A DNA stretch of 64,000 nt from contig CM063506.1 of NCBI GenBank assembly GCA_032207245.1, forward strand, positions 20,428,175 through 20,492,174, read 5' to 3'. The DNA comes from Pardosa pseudoannulata (lineage: Eukaryota > Arthropoda > Arachnida > Araneae > Lycosidae). Of this stretch, positions 1 to 11,871 are shown one piece after another. How positions within the stretch are numbered: the first letter of the stretch is position 1; each line of letters begins with the position of its first letter. The translations under genes were made by a program, and so were the position numbers. The notes under the pieces are model-generated. The model had not been told where the DNA came from. It ran no database searches and saw only the letters and a program-made list of their open reading frames with translations.

Positions 1-3000
1 TTACTAGCTAAAATTGGATTTCAAAAATTTTATTTTTCAGACTTTTCACAAATATCAACTGTTACCTTGTCATTCTACAATTATATTTGAAAGATATTAA
101 TTCAAAAATGTGTAAATTGGTAAAGGAATTAGTTGCAGCAACATTGCATGTCAATTGGCCAATGATCATTTAAACAATAGATATAAAGGATAAATAACTG
201 TCTGTCACTAAAAACTCCTAATTTTGTTGTTCAGGGGAGCAGAAATTGGTGGACATAGAAAATGCTTCCTTTTTAATAATACACGATGGCTTTGTAAATA
301 GCCGTTTGAAGATGATGTTTAAACTCAGATATAACTATGATTAGTTTTCAAAGTCCAACAGCACATTTTATACAATAAATTTCAATGTCTCAATTCTAAA
401 ATTTGAATATTGTTAGTTGTAGTAGGACAGATATTCTTTTGATATTAAGGAAAAATTTACATTCTACACGAAACCTTGTTCATAATTATAAATATAATTT
501 TGTATGTAAAATTATCAAGTTTTAATAGGAAAGGTTTAAATAAGTAAATATTTATATTTGAAACACTAATATGGCTTTTAAAACATACAGCATTTAAATC
601 AAATAATTGATATATGCTGAATTGATATCTATATATGTACAACAATGTGAATTTCCATTTATAATAATTTAGAGGAAAAGGCAATATGTACAAAGAAAAG
701 ATTTGTTAATATATAAAAATTCACATATCTCTTTTAACAGCCGTTGTAATGGAAGTTTCTTTCCTTTATACATGCACAAACATAAACAATGCTCAATTGA
801 AGAATTGTGTTAGGTTAAATGTCTAAATATAGGGAAACAAAGGGATTCCAGGTTATTTTATCTCACATAGTTAAATACTGATACCATTTTTAATGAAAGA
901 GCTTGAAAAAATACTAATAAGATGCAAGAAATAATTTATATTTCCCCCCCCCCAAAAAAAAATGTTAATGCCCTAGAAGATCTATCTGTTTTAAACTTGT
1001 CATTCTGTAAATATGTCAATAGTTCTGTTAAATTGTCTTTTTGTTCTGTGTGCTTAACACGTTTATTGCCAATTTGAAAATTGTGCCCCTTAAAGAAAGT
1101 TAATCCCTTCCCTAGTGGCCAGTATAAATATTATGTGCCATTTCACTATGGCCACTCTATTATTCTGCTTTTAAACTTGTTAGGAACATTCACACAATAA
1201 CACATAATCAGATGTATGCATTATGTCATAACAATGTATGTGAAAATCATGTTATAGTTTTATAGTTCTGGAGTTTTCTTTATAACTTTATTATTTATTT
1301 ATTTTATGTTAATATTTCAAAGAGTAAATTTTAATTTGAAGGTTATTTTCAAAATGATAAACCAAAGTAGAATTTATTGTTAAGCCTTTAATTGTACTTA
1401 CCTAATGTATTCATTATCTTTGTAATGCAAGGCAGATTATTTTGACAGTAATCATTGCATCAATTTATTTTATTTTGATCTTAAATGAAAAATTGATAGT
1501 TGTTAAGTTTTGTTACTGTAGAAAATCCTGTAGATGTGATAAATTTAATTGCATGAGGATATGTTTGGAACTGGGTTTACGTATTACTACAAATTCTAGT
1601 ACCTGTAGATTCATTTTTGTACTAAGAACAGGGTCATAGAAATATGCTCATTTGTTTATTTCAAGGAATATAATAAGCTCTCTTAGAATGTTTTTTTAAA
1701 TAATAAATTCAGTTAAATTGAAATTGTTATTTTTATGCTCTGTATATTATTAATCCTCAAAGACAGGTATCAAAAAATAAGGTTATTTTTGTAAAATTGT
1801 TAATGAGTGGGACTTCAAGAATTTTGTCAGGACATCTATTATACATAAAAATAGATACATGTCTATTGCTAATAAGTAAATTACATTTATTTCTCTTAAA
1901 AATTATAAAAATTGATTATTATTGCATCTTATTTCTTATATACTGTATTTACTTATGTATAATCAGCACCCTGTTCTTTGCAAGAGAAAATGACAAAAAT
2001 TTTTAGCTTGTATATCAAGCATATCTAAAGTTTGATGTGCAAGTAACTTTTCAGATTATAAATCAGTTGCTATGAGGATCCAATTAGTTAACCTATAATG
2101 CTTCTTAAGTATCATTCTATAAAAAAAACTCTTCTTAATGAAATCCTTCACATTTGTTATCAGTTGTGTAAAGTCATTAGGAGGGTTTGGGTCACTTTCC
2201 AGTCACTTCAAGATGACTGGAAACACTGAAATTGAAGACTTCATATACCACCCTCTTTTTTAGAGTGTGTAGAGGGGTTTTCATTATTTGAAATTTCTCT
2301 TTGTTCTGTGGGAAAAAAAGTATTTTGTGATGTGCAAACAAGATGGAAAAATGATCTAATTAAATTATATCATTTAAGTTGCATATAATTCAGTTTACAC
2401 AAGGAAAGGATAAACATGCTTCAAGTTTGTGTTCAAAGTTAAAAATTAGTGTTGGTAGGATCATTGTATTAAAGAAGTGCAGTGGGATTAAAATTAAAGA
2501 TGCAACAAATATTCTAATGAGAATGATTTTTTTCCTTTTTATTTTCTTCCATAAATATTGTCTTGATTCATAAGTATATTGCTTGATTACTTGTAGCAAT
2601 AAAAGTTATTCCATGTATAACTATCATCTAGACTTTGTACCCTAAAGTTTGAGAAAAAAAAAATGTACATTATACAGGAGTAAATGGGGTAATAGGGGTA
2701 GTTATTCAATTATGGAGGAAAATAAAATTATTTTCATGATATTACTTATTGGGATTAGAAGTTTTAAACTTTTGAAGCTCATACTTTTAAAACCACATAA
2801 TTGTGAATTGATCAATACTAGTTGAAATTTATTACTCAAATTATCTTATAATTACTAATCATACTATAAAGGGGTCAGCATTCAGTGAAGCAGCATTAAT
2901 CAAGGTACCTCTGTACTTTCACTAGGAAAAAAAATCATTAAAATTTAATTTATGCATTTTTTTCTGCTATCAATAGTTTTAAGGTGGTATGCATTATATT

Positions 3001-3025
3001 AATAAATACTATTTTCACTTTTTAG
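1..3025 (+). other. Probable intron upstream of the HSD10-like last exon; no confident gene
   Basis: AT-rich DNA with no long or recognisable open frame. It ends in a polypyrimidine-like stretch and an AG acceptor at 3024-3025, so at least its right part should be intron of the gene ending at 3216. Small features seen: a C-then-A homopolymer run near 946-962 and a 10-bp perfect hairpin at 2196-2223. An acceptor-like TTCAG near 232 is followed by an open stretch of about 40 codons that I do not recognise. Confidence 0.5.
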
Positions 3026-3216
3026 GTTTCATGGAAACTGAATTAAACAGCACCCTTCCATCCGATGTTATAGAATTTATAACAGATACAATACCATTTC
3101 CAAAGCGATTTGGAAGACCAGAGGAATATGCCCATTTAGTTCAACGAATTATAGAAAATCCATATTTAAATGGAGAAATTACAAGGTTAGATGGAGGAAT
3201 TAGATTTCATTTATAG
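3026..3216 (+). CDS. HSD17B10: 3-hydroxyacyl-CoA dehydrogenase type-2 (17-beta-HSD 10), terminal exon
   Basis: C-terminal exon of a short-chain dehydrogenase/reductase. The 63-residue product has the tail typical of HSD10/MRPP2: a PFPKRFGRPEEYAHLV block, then an IIENPYLNGE block, then RLDGGIR just before the stop. In this family that block carries the substrate-loop end and the conserved C-terminal strand. Known family role: mitochondrial NAD-dependent oxidation of 3-hydroxy-2-methylbutyryl-CoA in isoleucine breakdown, and a subunit of mitochondrial RNase P with the TRMT10C partner. The exon start is set by a tract ending TTTTTAG; the acceptor leaves phase 1, so one base of the first glycine codon comes from the previous exon, which lies outside the window. 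The stop is TAG at 3214-3216. Length and end match the family. The frame is clean, so this looks like a live gene. The symbol is by homology of the tail only. Confidence 0.85.
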
Positions 3217-3331
3217 TTTGATCATGAATATTCTTACATCTGTAGTCTATTATTTCATGCCATTATAAATAGAAAGCATTTTCTTCTGTGATCATTTTTA
3301 CAGTTTTAAAAGATGATATTATTGTATGAAT

Positions 3332-3347
3332 AATAAAAACAAATAAA
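3332..3347 (+). other. Poly(A) signals of the HSD10-like gene
   Basis: Two AATAAA hexamers lie at 3332-3337 and 3342-3347, about 115-130 bases after the stop codon. This is a normal 3' UTR distance. The choice between them cannot be seen from sequence. Confidence 0.5.
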
Positions 3348-3839
3348 AAATGCTCTATGTTTAGAAAAATGCCAAAAAAAGAAGAAAGAAAAATTTCAGC
3401 ATGTTTCATAATATACTCCTGACTGAATAAAAGTTTGTGACACACAAAGAGGGGATCTCATCACAATTTAACATTTTCTACTCATAATATACAACTGAGT
3501 GGGCATACATCAGAGGAAACTAGGAAATCATCAGGATACATCCCTTAACTTCACAAAAATCAGGTATTTTTCCAAAATTTCCTCAATTTTGGGAAATAGT
3601 TGTTTTTCCCCCTTCAATTTCTAACAAAGACACCACACCCAGGTTAAAATTTCAAGTTTAAAAATTTCCATAGTGGCGGAAAAATTATAAAACAGCTTGA
3701 AAATATGATGTAATTAAAAAACAAATGATCAGACTTTTATAAAATTTCATACATATATATTATATGCTACAAGGAATTAAAGGAAAAAATAAATTCATAA
3801 GTAGCTGCATTAACAAATCGTTAATAGACTTCAGAAAAA
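3348..3839. other. Intergenic, nothing recognised
   Basis: AT-rich sequence with no supported gene, repeat or terminal inverted repeat. It may include the far end of the mariner-type element whose transposase begins to be readable at about 3840, but I could not place a terminus. Confidence 0.4.
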
Positions 3840-4960
3840 TTTCTGTACAAAGAAAGTTGGAGACAATTATAAAGTTGATACATGTATTTCATCAGTAATG
3901 CATTACATACAAAGTACTTGGATTAATATTGTTCCAGCAGTTATTTATTGCGTTCATCAAATCTAACTTTGAATTGAATTATATTCCATTTTTGTAAGCA
4001 TTTTGGTCTAAAATTCCCTTAAGATTCATTTTATTACATTTAGATCGAGGCTACTAGCTGGCCATTTCATCTAGTTAGCTTCCAGCCAAGATTTAGTTGA
4101 TTTCGAAACATGAACATAAATGTTGCCCTTTTGAAATGTCCAGTCTTTTGAGTAATAAGAGAAACAATGGGTAATAAATTATCTCTTAACATATCTTGAT
4201 ACACAATTGAATTCATTTTGTTATGTATGAAAACAATTGGAGTGGTTTCAGAGGCATCAAATGTAACCCAAACCATTACAGTCACCTCCAAATTAATGCT
4301 TTGAAAAAAAAAAAGTTTTCTGTTGTAAATCATGCCAAAATAATTTATAGCCGTTGGGTCCTTCGAAATTAAATTTCTTTTCATCAGAAAAGACAATATA
4401 TCTCCAATTTGTGCCTTCGGTTAAATGTTTTCAGGCAAAGTCTAAGCAAGCCTTTTTGTGGTACTTAGAAAGATTGGTTTGGTTTGAAACGCTACAGTCT
4501 ACTGTTTTGCACACGAGGGCTAATGAGACCAGGCCCTAATGCTTAAAGTCGATTCCGAACGGCTACGAACATCCATACCACAGTGGGATTCGAATCCACT
4601 AACTCCGGTACCGACGATCAGTGCCCTAACCAATCTGCCAGTATTCGGTGCTTAGAAAGAAGGGGTTTTTCCTTTAAATTCAACTGAACAATGGGAATTA
4701 ATTAAAACATTTCTTATTATTCAGTTTGTACATAGTAATTGTAACTGTTCTTGAATTTGGGCAGAGTTTTTTGTCCACTAGGTGGCTTCCAGATTTGCCT
4801 TGAATTCCTTATAGTTAAGGATTTCTGTCTTACTATACACTTCTTACTGCTATAATCTTTAGGATTTCTGAGAAAACTGTTTACTTCAGCCTTGAATCTT
4901 CCTATTTTTCTTGTAATATTAAAACCAGACATTCCAGTTTCATTTAAGGTTAATATTTGT
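3840..4960 (-). pseudogene. Tc1/mariner-family transposase, decayed and split by a SINE
   Basis: Minus-strand remnant of a mariner-like DDE transposase. Reading 4960 down to 4661 gives an N-terminal helix-turn-helix part (…TRKIGRFKAEVNSFLRNPKD…). After the SINE, 4459 to 3840 gives the catalytic part: a SDEKKFN motif holding the first Asp, then a PNGY…FWHDL block, VMVWVTF (family VMVWG), a KTPIVFI-like stretch and a degraded SPDLNPIE-like SLDLNVIK. Several frame changes and stops break it. The first catalytic Asp is still visible; the second is lost in a decayed QQD region. The domain order is right on both sides of the SINE, so this was one gene before that insertion. I could not find the element's terminal repeats. 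Confidence 0.8.
4474..4646 (-). repeat. tRNA-derived SINE (copy 1), inserted in a mariner transposase
   Basis: Full-length copy of the window's main SINE, minus strand. The head resembles a class II (Leu/Ser-like) tRNA with an A-box-like GGCCGATTGG and a B box GGTTCGAATCC; the body holds a GTTCGTAGCCGTTCGGAATC block, and the tail ends in CCAAACCAAACC-type repeats. It is flanked by a 14-bp target duplication, GGTACTTAGAAAGA at 4460-4473 and GGTGCTTAGAAAGA at 4647-4660, with one mismatch. It separates the N-terminal and catalytic parts of the mariner transposase, so it is younger than that element. Such duplications are typical of LINE-driven insertion. Confidence 0.9.
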
Positions 4961-6221
4961 AATCATTCATCATGGAATATCTTTTTTTCTTCTTGGAATT
5001 GTATTAAACACACCAAATACAAAATGAATGCATGTAACACATTTTACATTTACCTAAACTTTCAAGGCGATCTGCTTTCTCAAGTCTTATTATGTCAAAT
5101 AAAGCTAGAACCATTGGCTTTATAATTCTTTTCAAGTTGTTTTTCATTGGTTGGACGAAATTAGCTTAATTTATGTTCCCCCTTCTGTTTTTCTAAACAA
5201 AGTTTATACATATTATTATGATGTTGATCAATCAAATGAAAATAGAATTTGTGTTATCAACAATTCCATTACTTTAAGAATTTTCTAAATTTTTCTATTG
5301 GCTTTATAATTTTTTCAGTATTGTATTATTTATAAAAGTTGTACTTCCTAACCTTTTGTTTTCAGTCTGTCAATGTTACCAGATGACTACCGTGGTAACA
5401 CTGGCAAATTTCTCAGAATTCTTAAATTTGTGTCTGTACTTACACACATTGCCAAACGAGGTAAACGTATGAATAATTTTGCAAATATTTCCTCAGGTTG
5501 TGATTCAGTGGCACAGCCAAAAGGGGAGGTAAGAGGAGAGGATGGTAGAAGTTTTTTTCTTTCTTTTTAAAACATTACCTTTCTAGTAATACAATACATA
5601 GGGTCATTTCACTCCCTATGGAAAGTGACCACTTTTTTCTCCAGAACTTGGTCCTTGAAAAAAAAATAACCATTTTCCTGGTGCTTGTTTCATAAAGTAC
5701 TAGTACTTTGTAAGGTTTTGAAAAATCTTGAAGTTTTCATTACTATAAAAGTATTTCATTTCATCAGTTTCTACTTTGGAACATTGATTTCTCAAGTCTC
5801 CCATGACTGAGTGACAGTATTACCATACCAAGTTAAAATCATTATTCAAAAGGAGTGGACTGTGGATCCAGAAGATCTAACACTGCTTATCTAGTTTTAG
5901 TACACTGAATATACATAGGTGCTTTGTTGATATCTGTATTTTCCTATGCTATAGTGAAATATGTTTTGAAGTCATTTGAAAGAAGGTATGTACATATCAG
6001 ATAAGTAGATCAATAAAAACTATATAACTAAAAGAAAAATACTCAAGTTTTTTAGGAGTAGTTGGCAGGTAAATAATTTGAACCTATTATATAACACAAC
6101 ATGAACATGTATTGCATTCTCACTAAAAGGCATATTTGCATAAACTGAAAATCCCAGTATCTTAATATAAACTGACTTCCATTAATGTTGTAGTAATAAT
6201 TACAAAACATCTAGAAACTAC

Positions 6222-6226
<5 letters not shown>
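4961..6226. other. Intergenic; one exon-like segment, otherwise nothing recognised
   Basis: AT-rich sequence. The only structured part is a stretch from about 5367 to 5460 preceded by TTTTGTTTTCAG and followed by GAG|GTAAAC, which is open in one frame (…LPDDYRGNTGKFLRILKF…). I do not recognise the product. Nothing else supports a gene. Confidence 0.35.
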
Positions 6227-6252
<26 letters not shown>

Positions 6253-6263
6253 GGGGGGGGGGG
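6227..6263. repeat. Homopolymer: about 26 T followed by 11 G
   Basis: Low-complexity poly-T running directly into poly-G. It may be a decayed retroposon tail, but no element is visible next to it. Confidence 0.9.
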
Positions 6264-6385
6264 TTCTTCTAACTTACATATATATGCATACCTTTGTTAT
6301 TTCCCGAGAAAAAGCATGAAACTTATTACCATGTAAATTAATCCTTACATTCTTGTTAAAACAGACTTTTCTTCATCCAGTACTG

Positions 6386-6440
6386 ATATATATATATATA
6401 TATATGTGTGTGTGTATATATATATATATATATACACACA
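6386..6440. repeat. TA/TG microsatellite at the left edge of a Tigger element
   Basis: TA repeats interrupted by a short TG run, ending in CACACA directly before the Tigger terminus. A matching TA array starts right after the other terminus at 8768, so the transposon either landed in, or its TA target duplication seeded, this microsatellite. Confidence 0.9.
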
Positions 6441-8764
6441 CAGTAGAACCTCCATAAGTTGACCACCCAAGGGACTGTAACTAAGTGGTCAACATACGGA
6501 GGTGGTCAACTTAGGGAATTTTTTTAAAATATACTATAGTACAATATTAGAAAAAAGTAAGCTTTTTTAGTATTTTTTAAGGAAAAATTTAGAAAACAAT
6601 TAGCGCTTACTCATTTTTATTTTTACTGAAGGTACAGCACATTTTTACAAATTTTGAAAGAATGATTCAATTTTTGTTCGAGTCCTCTTTTTGTTCATTT
6701 GGTAATTATAAAAAGCAATTTCACATTTTACAAGTCCATTAAGCATGCTTGGGCATTTTTCTTCAGCGAAATCTTTAAGTTGCTCCATCATGCGCTTTAC
6801 ATCGTCTTCCTTCAGAGTTGGGTAGTTTTCAGTTTCAATGTCACTTGGATCATCACCCTCTTCGCCGTCCGTTTCTTGTATCTTAGAGTCCTCGCTGTGC
6901 TTAGTCCCAGAGAGTATCTCACTGAAGATTGTCTCTGGGTCTGGTTCAACACATGTAACTAACTCATCGTCCATGGTAACATAATCATCAAAATTAACTC
7001 CATCAAAAACTGGCAAGGGAGATAGAGGAAGCCCATCCTCTTGCACCGATGTTGTAGCTGTAACAAATAGGGTTTTCTTGTAGCAGTTCTTAATCTTGGC
7101 TTGCGTAACTTTATTCCAAGCGGAATTAATCCAATGAACAGCATTCAAAGCATTTACTGACGCAGCTGTTGATGATGCCAACTAAGAAGGACCACAGGTT
7201 TGTGCTTTCATGATCACCCATTCCAGAAGTTGAGCTCTGTAGTGCACTTTGAAGGACTGAATAATGCCTTGATCTAAAGATTGGGTTTTCGAAGTTGTCC
7301 TTTAGAGTCAAATATTTTAGCTTCACATTTGTGAGATTATTCACTTTTGGGTGGCTGGGGCAGTTATCCACGGTAAGTAGAATAGACCTCTTCTTTTTCC
7401 TCAGTTCTGCTTCAATTCCTCTAACTCACTCTTCTAATAAAGCACTGGTCATCCAAACAGATTTATTCGCTCTCCAAAAAACAGGAAGGTCATCAGAATT
7501 TACATTTTTAAATGCACTGGGTTTTGCGGTTTTGCCGATCACCATAGGCTTCAATTTTTCTCCAGTCATACTAGCACATAGAAGAACAGTAAAACGCTGT
7601 TTTAAAAGTTTTCCTCTTTTGCAAGAGTCACCCTTCATTACTAAAGTTCTATCCGGCATTGCTTTAAAGAAGAGACTGCATTCATGAGCATTAAAGATGT
7701 CCTCATCTTTAAAACCTTTAGCAAAATCTGGGAATTTTTCAATAAACTTCTCCACTACTTCAGCTGAAACCTCATTCGATTCCCCACACAAAATTTTTTG
7801 AGAAATCTCTCATCGTAGTTTGAATTTTTAAGACAATCTGCTAACGCTTGGAAGTCCTAATTTCGAATTCTTTTGCAAATTTTTTTGCTAATTCCTGAAG
7901 CATAGCCCCGATATTCTTGTATTAATTGATCTCATCTCTGTAAACCAACGAAATGTTGCTTCATTCACAGCGTCGTCTCGTTTTTCTTTGAAATTCCCCG
8001 TTTTCGGAAGAATATCTTTCCAGATATTCTTCCTTACGTTTTAAAATATTGCTCACAGTTGTCTTACACCAAATTTTTCTGCTGTCTTTCTTTGGCTGCT
8101 GCTTTCCAGAAAATTAAGAAGATTCACTTTCTCCTTTAATTTAAGTTCTCTTAGAGCTTTTCTTTGCGCCATTTTTAATAAAACTTCGCAAATAAACGAC
8201 TGGTATTGCTACGACGCGATGTCCAGAACAAAAAGAACAGAACGTGTTTCATATGTGAGCGATACACGTTGTTTTCCAATTCTACGTAGTTCCTTCAATG
8301 CTACACCGCTACACACATACCCCCACCCTCCTGACCTTTTTCGACAGATTTCAGCAATTACAGCCAATCCAAGAAATGAAAGCATGCAAAGGGCTAGAAT
8401 AACATTTCTCCTTAACAAAAGGCACGGTAATCTCTGGTATTTCCATCCCATAGTACCATGCTGGAAGTGAACAATGAAAGGAGCACCAAAGAAGGGGGAG
8501 GGGTCGCGAGTGTTACTCAGATAATCCCAATGACTGATAAAGAAATTCCTGGAAACCAGGTGGAGAATAGTGGGAGGAAAAATCTAATTCAAGAAAACAT
8601 CAGTGGTCAAGTTACAGAGAATAAAACCTGCTAAAAATTGGTCAACATACAACTTACGGAGGTGGTCAACATAGAGAGGAAAATCGCCATTGAAAATGCG
8701 TTTGGACCATTCAAACTAATAAATTTCGGTCAACATAGAGAGGTGGTCAACTTTGGAGGTTCTA

Positions 8765-8767
<3 letters not shown>
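6441..8767 (-). mobile_element. Tigger-type (pogo, Tc1/mariner superfamily) DNA transposon
   Basis: About 2.3 kb element with inverted ends. The left end begins CAGTAGAACCTCCATAAGTT and the right end closes with ACTTTGGAGGTTCTACTG. TA follows the right end, as expected for this superfamily; the left TA has been lost in the CA/TA microsatellite. The ends also carry a repeated GGTGGTCAAC motif on both sides (near 6459, 6483 and 6500 at left; near 8609, 8639, 8661, 8727 and 8742 at right). These look like iterated transposase-binding sites. The transposase reads on the minus strand inside. Confidence 0.9.
6645..8172 (-). pseudogene. Tigger/jerky-like transposase, frameshifted
   Basis: About 500 codons, broken by several frameshifts and stops. 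It starts at ATG 8172-8170 (MAQRKALRELKLKEKVNLL…), giving the CENP-B-type helix-turn-helix N-terminus. The DDE_1 catalytic core follows at about 7791-7126 with KGGKL-like, TVLLCASMTGEKL and VIGKTAKP blocks. The first catalytic position reads FNAHECSLFFK where the family has NADE, so Asp is replaced by His. The second Asp is in VDNCPSHP and the third in SLDQGIIQSF. The acidic C-terminal tail (about 7100-6645) is the longest intact frame. The His substitution and frame breaks make it inactive. It is not the host JERKY gene, because it sits inside transposon inverted repeats. Confidence 0.88.
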
Positions 8768-8813
<46 letters not shown>

Positions 8814-8825
8814 TATATATATATA
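8768..8825. repeat. TA microsatellite at the right edge of the Tigger element
   Basis: Almost pure TA repeat with two CA interruptions, starting at the last base of the transposon. See the matching array at 6386-6440. Confidence 0.95.
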
Positions 8826-11299
8826 AACATAATAGTTCACATAACAGATTTTTTTTTCAAATAATTAAAATTTAATGTGTCTTGCCATTGAAAGGTAAAA
8901 TAATTACATCTTTCTGATAAAATCTTGGAGTGAAAATTGTTTGCTGAAATCAAAATCACAGTCTGCTATAATATGTTAAGTCAGGTAAAAATTAGCATGA
9001 AAGTGAGAAATTTGATGTATAATATCTATTTTCTAATTTTTAAAGGTAAGGTCCTGTCTAAGCTGAGGGCAATTAAAAACTCCATTTTTTTTTTCCTGTA
9101 TGTGTTGATAGATGCTTCAAATTATTAAGGTATGGCAATTATCAATTTTTGACTCAATCGAAAGACAGGATAATGCTGTTATCTTCCTCACAACAGGAGC
9201 CAAAATATAAAAATGAAATATTATTTACTTAACTTTATTTCCCAAATATTTTACCAACTTATATTTCTATTGAGGCTGTAATATCCAACTGTTTGTTTGG
9301 AAAAGTTTATTATTTATTTATAAATTATTTATGGAAAATCATATGCGGCTTTTTAAAAAGTATTTTCTATTTTTATCAAGTTTTATCCCATTTTTTTCTC
9401 CAAGAAATATATGTATGTTTAGATTTTTTTTTTTAATTTTATTTATTTTTTGTGAAAAGAAAGATACTTTTCTTCATTTCAAGCCTATTTATCCATCCGA
9501 TTTATTTATTTCTAAATTCTTCCACCATCTTCTATATAAAATTAAAAAATTAAGTATTTGCTTTCAAGTGATAACTTGGTGTCCTGTAAATTATGTAAGT
9601 ATTATTTACATCTGTGTTAAAACTATGTCAGAATAAATATATCTCCATTTTCAAGAACATTAAAAAAAAAAAAAAATAATTGCTCATAGATTTTTCTTTA
9701 TATTCCCCTTCTCTTCTATTTCTTAATAGAATTTTACATACGTAAAAATTTATGAAATCTATCATTATGTTTATAACAGTAAAACACTAAGCAGTTTCTA
9801 CTTTTATTCGTTTACATTTAATTCTTATTTCGCTATATACCAAAATCTAGTCTAACGTAATAAGTTGAAGCTATTCTATAACATAGAATCTGTTTCCAGA
9901 AACTCACCGGAGCTCCCCATACAGGAAGGAAAATGGACTGTCCCGGGATCTTGAGATGAATAACCACAGAGATTGGGGGTAGGGGTAGAGAAAGCTTGCA
10001 GCTCTTAAAGTATTTATTTTACGGGAAAAATTAGCAACTGAACTTCCTCGGCTAATCTCTCTAGTTTAGGTCTTACTGATCATTAGATACATAAACTAAT
10101 GAAATTTAGTTGGCATGACATGAAGGTATATATGGCTTAAGTAGTCTCTTTTTAAAAATACTGCTGTCTATGCACAACTAAATGGCATAATGGAACCACA
10201 CATGTGATTAATTTTCTTTCCCCTTAAATGGCTTTAGAATTTTTTTTTTTTTGGGGGGGGAGAATCGGTTCCCTAAATCCCCGCCCCCCTTGCCTTGGCC
10301 TTACTGGGACAATTAAAACTCTTTTTTGAAGGGTCAAATCTCGTCACTAAAGACATTATAACATGTCAACCTGTATGTGTTGAATAAGCAACTGATTCCG
10401 TTTATGATTCTTTTTTCAGATGAAGAATCTGTGATTTATCGTGTGATAGCGAAAAATTTTCGATTGATCTTGGTTCAGGTTGACGAGTGATAAGACCTGG
10501 AATCGGTTGAAAAAATTTCGGTATCACAATTTAAAGAATCGTAAACTGAATCTGTTACTATTTTAACTCTTACGGGTTGACATGTGATAAGCAAAAATGG
10601 ATCTGTGTATTTCATGTTAACGAGAAAATTTCGAAGAATGGAGGAAGGCGCGGGAGATTAAAACGATATCGTCAGAAATTCTCTTGGTTGAAAAAAACAT
10701 CGTTACCTAGATCGTTATCTTGGCTCCATATTTCCAGTCATTGTGACTTCAAAGCTCGGCTAATTGAAAAATTAATCGGTAATTATGACCAACAAAATTT
10801 TTTTCATTTTACTAATGAGGTAAAATATTTTATGGCGTCACGAAAATAAAATATAAAAACGTGTCATGAGAGAAAGTTTTAGAAATGCCTCGTCGATGTT
10901 TTCCGAAATTATAATAAACTTAGTCATGAATTCAAAAGCGTGAAATAAAAAACAAATTTTGGAAAACTTGTCTTGGAGAACGGATGTTCAAGAATTATTT
11001 GGAAGTATTTCTGCATTTAGACCATAAGTAATAAAATTATAATCTATCTCTATATAATTCTGTGTATGTATGTATTCTCGTTATGCATTCCTAAATGGCT
11101 TGTTTCAATTTAAATATTGCATGTTAACATAAGCAAATACTAGGAAGGTTTTAGGCAGGTAAAATTCTTTGATCGTCAAGGTCATGATGGAAATAGAACT
11201 CGATTTTGCCCTCCTTCGGTCAAGTTGGCCATATATTGTATAAATTTTTCTTTTGGTGACTTGCTAATTTAATTTAAAAAAATTTAACTTAACTCATGG
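8826..11299. other. Intergenic, nothing recognised
   Basis: AT-rich sequence with no supported gene. Open stretches at about 9331-9636 and 10577-10849 are compositional: no family motif, no splice context. A T-then-G homopolymer run lies near 10240-10260. No element termini were seen up to the solo LTR at 11300. Confidence 0.5.
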
Positions 11300-11552
11300 T
11301 GTTCGGACCAGCTCTGCGCATGCCTAACTAGCCCGCAGCCAGCGTGGTCATGTGACCACCTTTTGTGACAGAGTTTGAACTGCAGTCGAAGAAAATGTGC
11401 GGCGTTAGCCCGAGTGTGGGGATTGTTAAACCCCTTTTTATTATGTATAGTTTTTGAGTGCGGATTTATTCCCCTTTCCTTTTATGTGTGTTTGGTGTTA
11501 ATAAACAAATGAAAAAGACTTTGGAGAATCCAAGTTCTTTACACGCCGAACA
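11300..11552 (+). mobile_element. BEL/Pao solo LTR with 5-bp target duplication
   Basis: A 253-bp LTR with inverted tips TGTTCGG…CCGAACA and a perfect 5-bp duplication CATGG on each side (11295-11299 and 11553-11557). Its sequence matches the LTR at 23286-23557: both have GGACCAGCTCTG near the start, an AGCCCGCAGCCAGCG block and GGTCATGTGA. The 23.3-kb copy sits next to BEL/Pao coding remnants, which assigns the family. A solo LTR of this kind is left when the two LTRs of a full insertion recombine and delete the interior. Confidence 0.92.
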
Positions 11553-11871
11553 CATGGGATTGCGTGTAAAATGTTGGCTTCAAATATGATATCGTTTAAA
11601 AATTTTGGTACTTTTTTACTAGGTTTAATTAAATTATTTAATTTGTATCAATTTTCCTTTGGCCTATTTCTTCTTTCTTGAATTATATAGTGTATTTTCT
11701 CTCTTGTTAATCTATTCCATTGCCAAGAGTAACCGTGATCGTTTGCAAAATTTAAAGTATTTTATATTTAAATCACATTTATGACCGGTCTGTAGAGGCG
11801 ATTAAGCTTACAACTAATGAGAGATTATTTAGAAAATCCTTGATTATCTCTAATCGGCTTTGGTGATAAAG

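Noticed and set aside
232..360. Possible terminal exon after TTGTTCAG
   Set aside because: About 40 codons are open in one frame, but the product is not recognised and the region fits intron of the HSD10-like gene.
457..2599. Several open stretches of 60-78 codons on both strands
   Set aside because: They have AT-driven composition rich in Phe, Ile, Lys and Tyr, no motif and no splice context.
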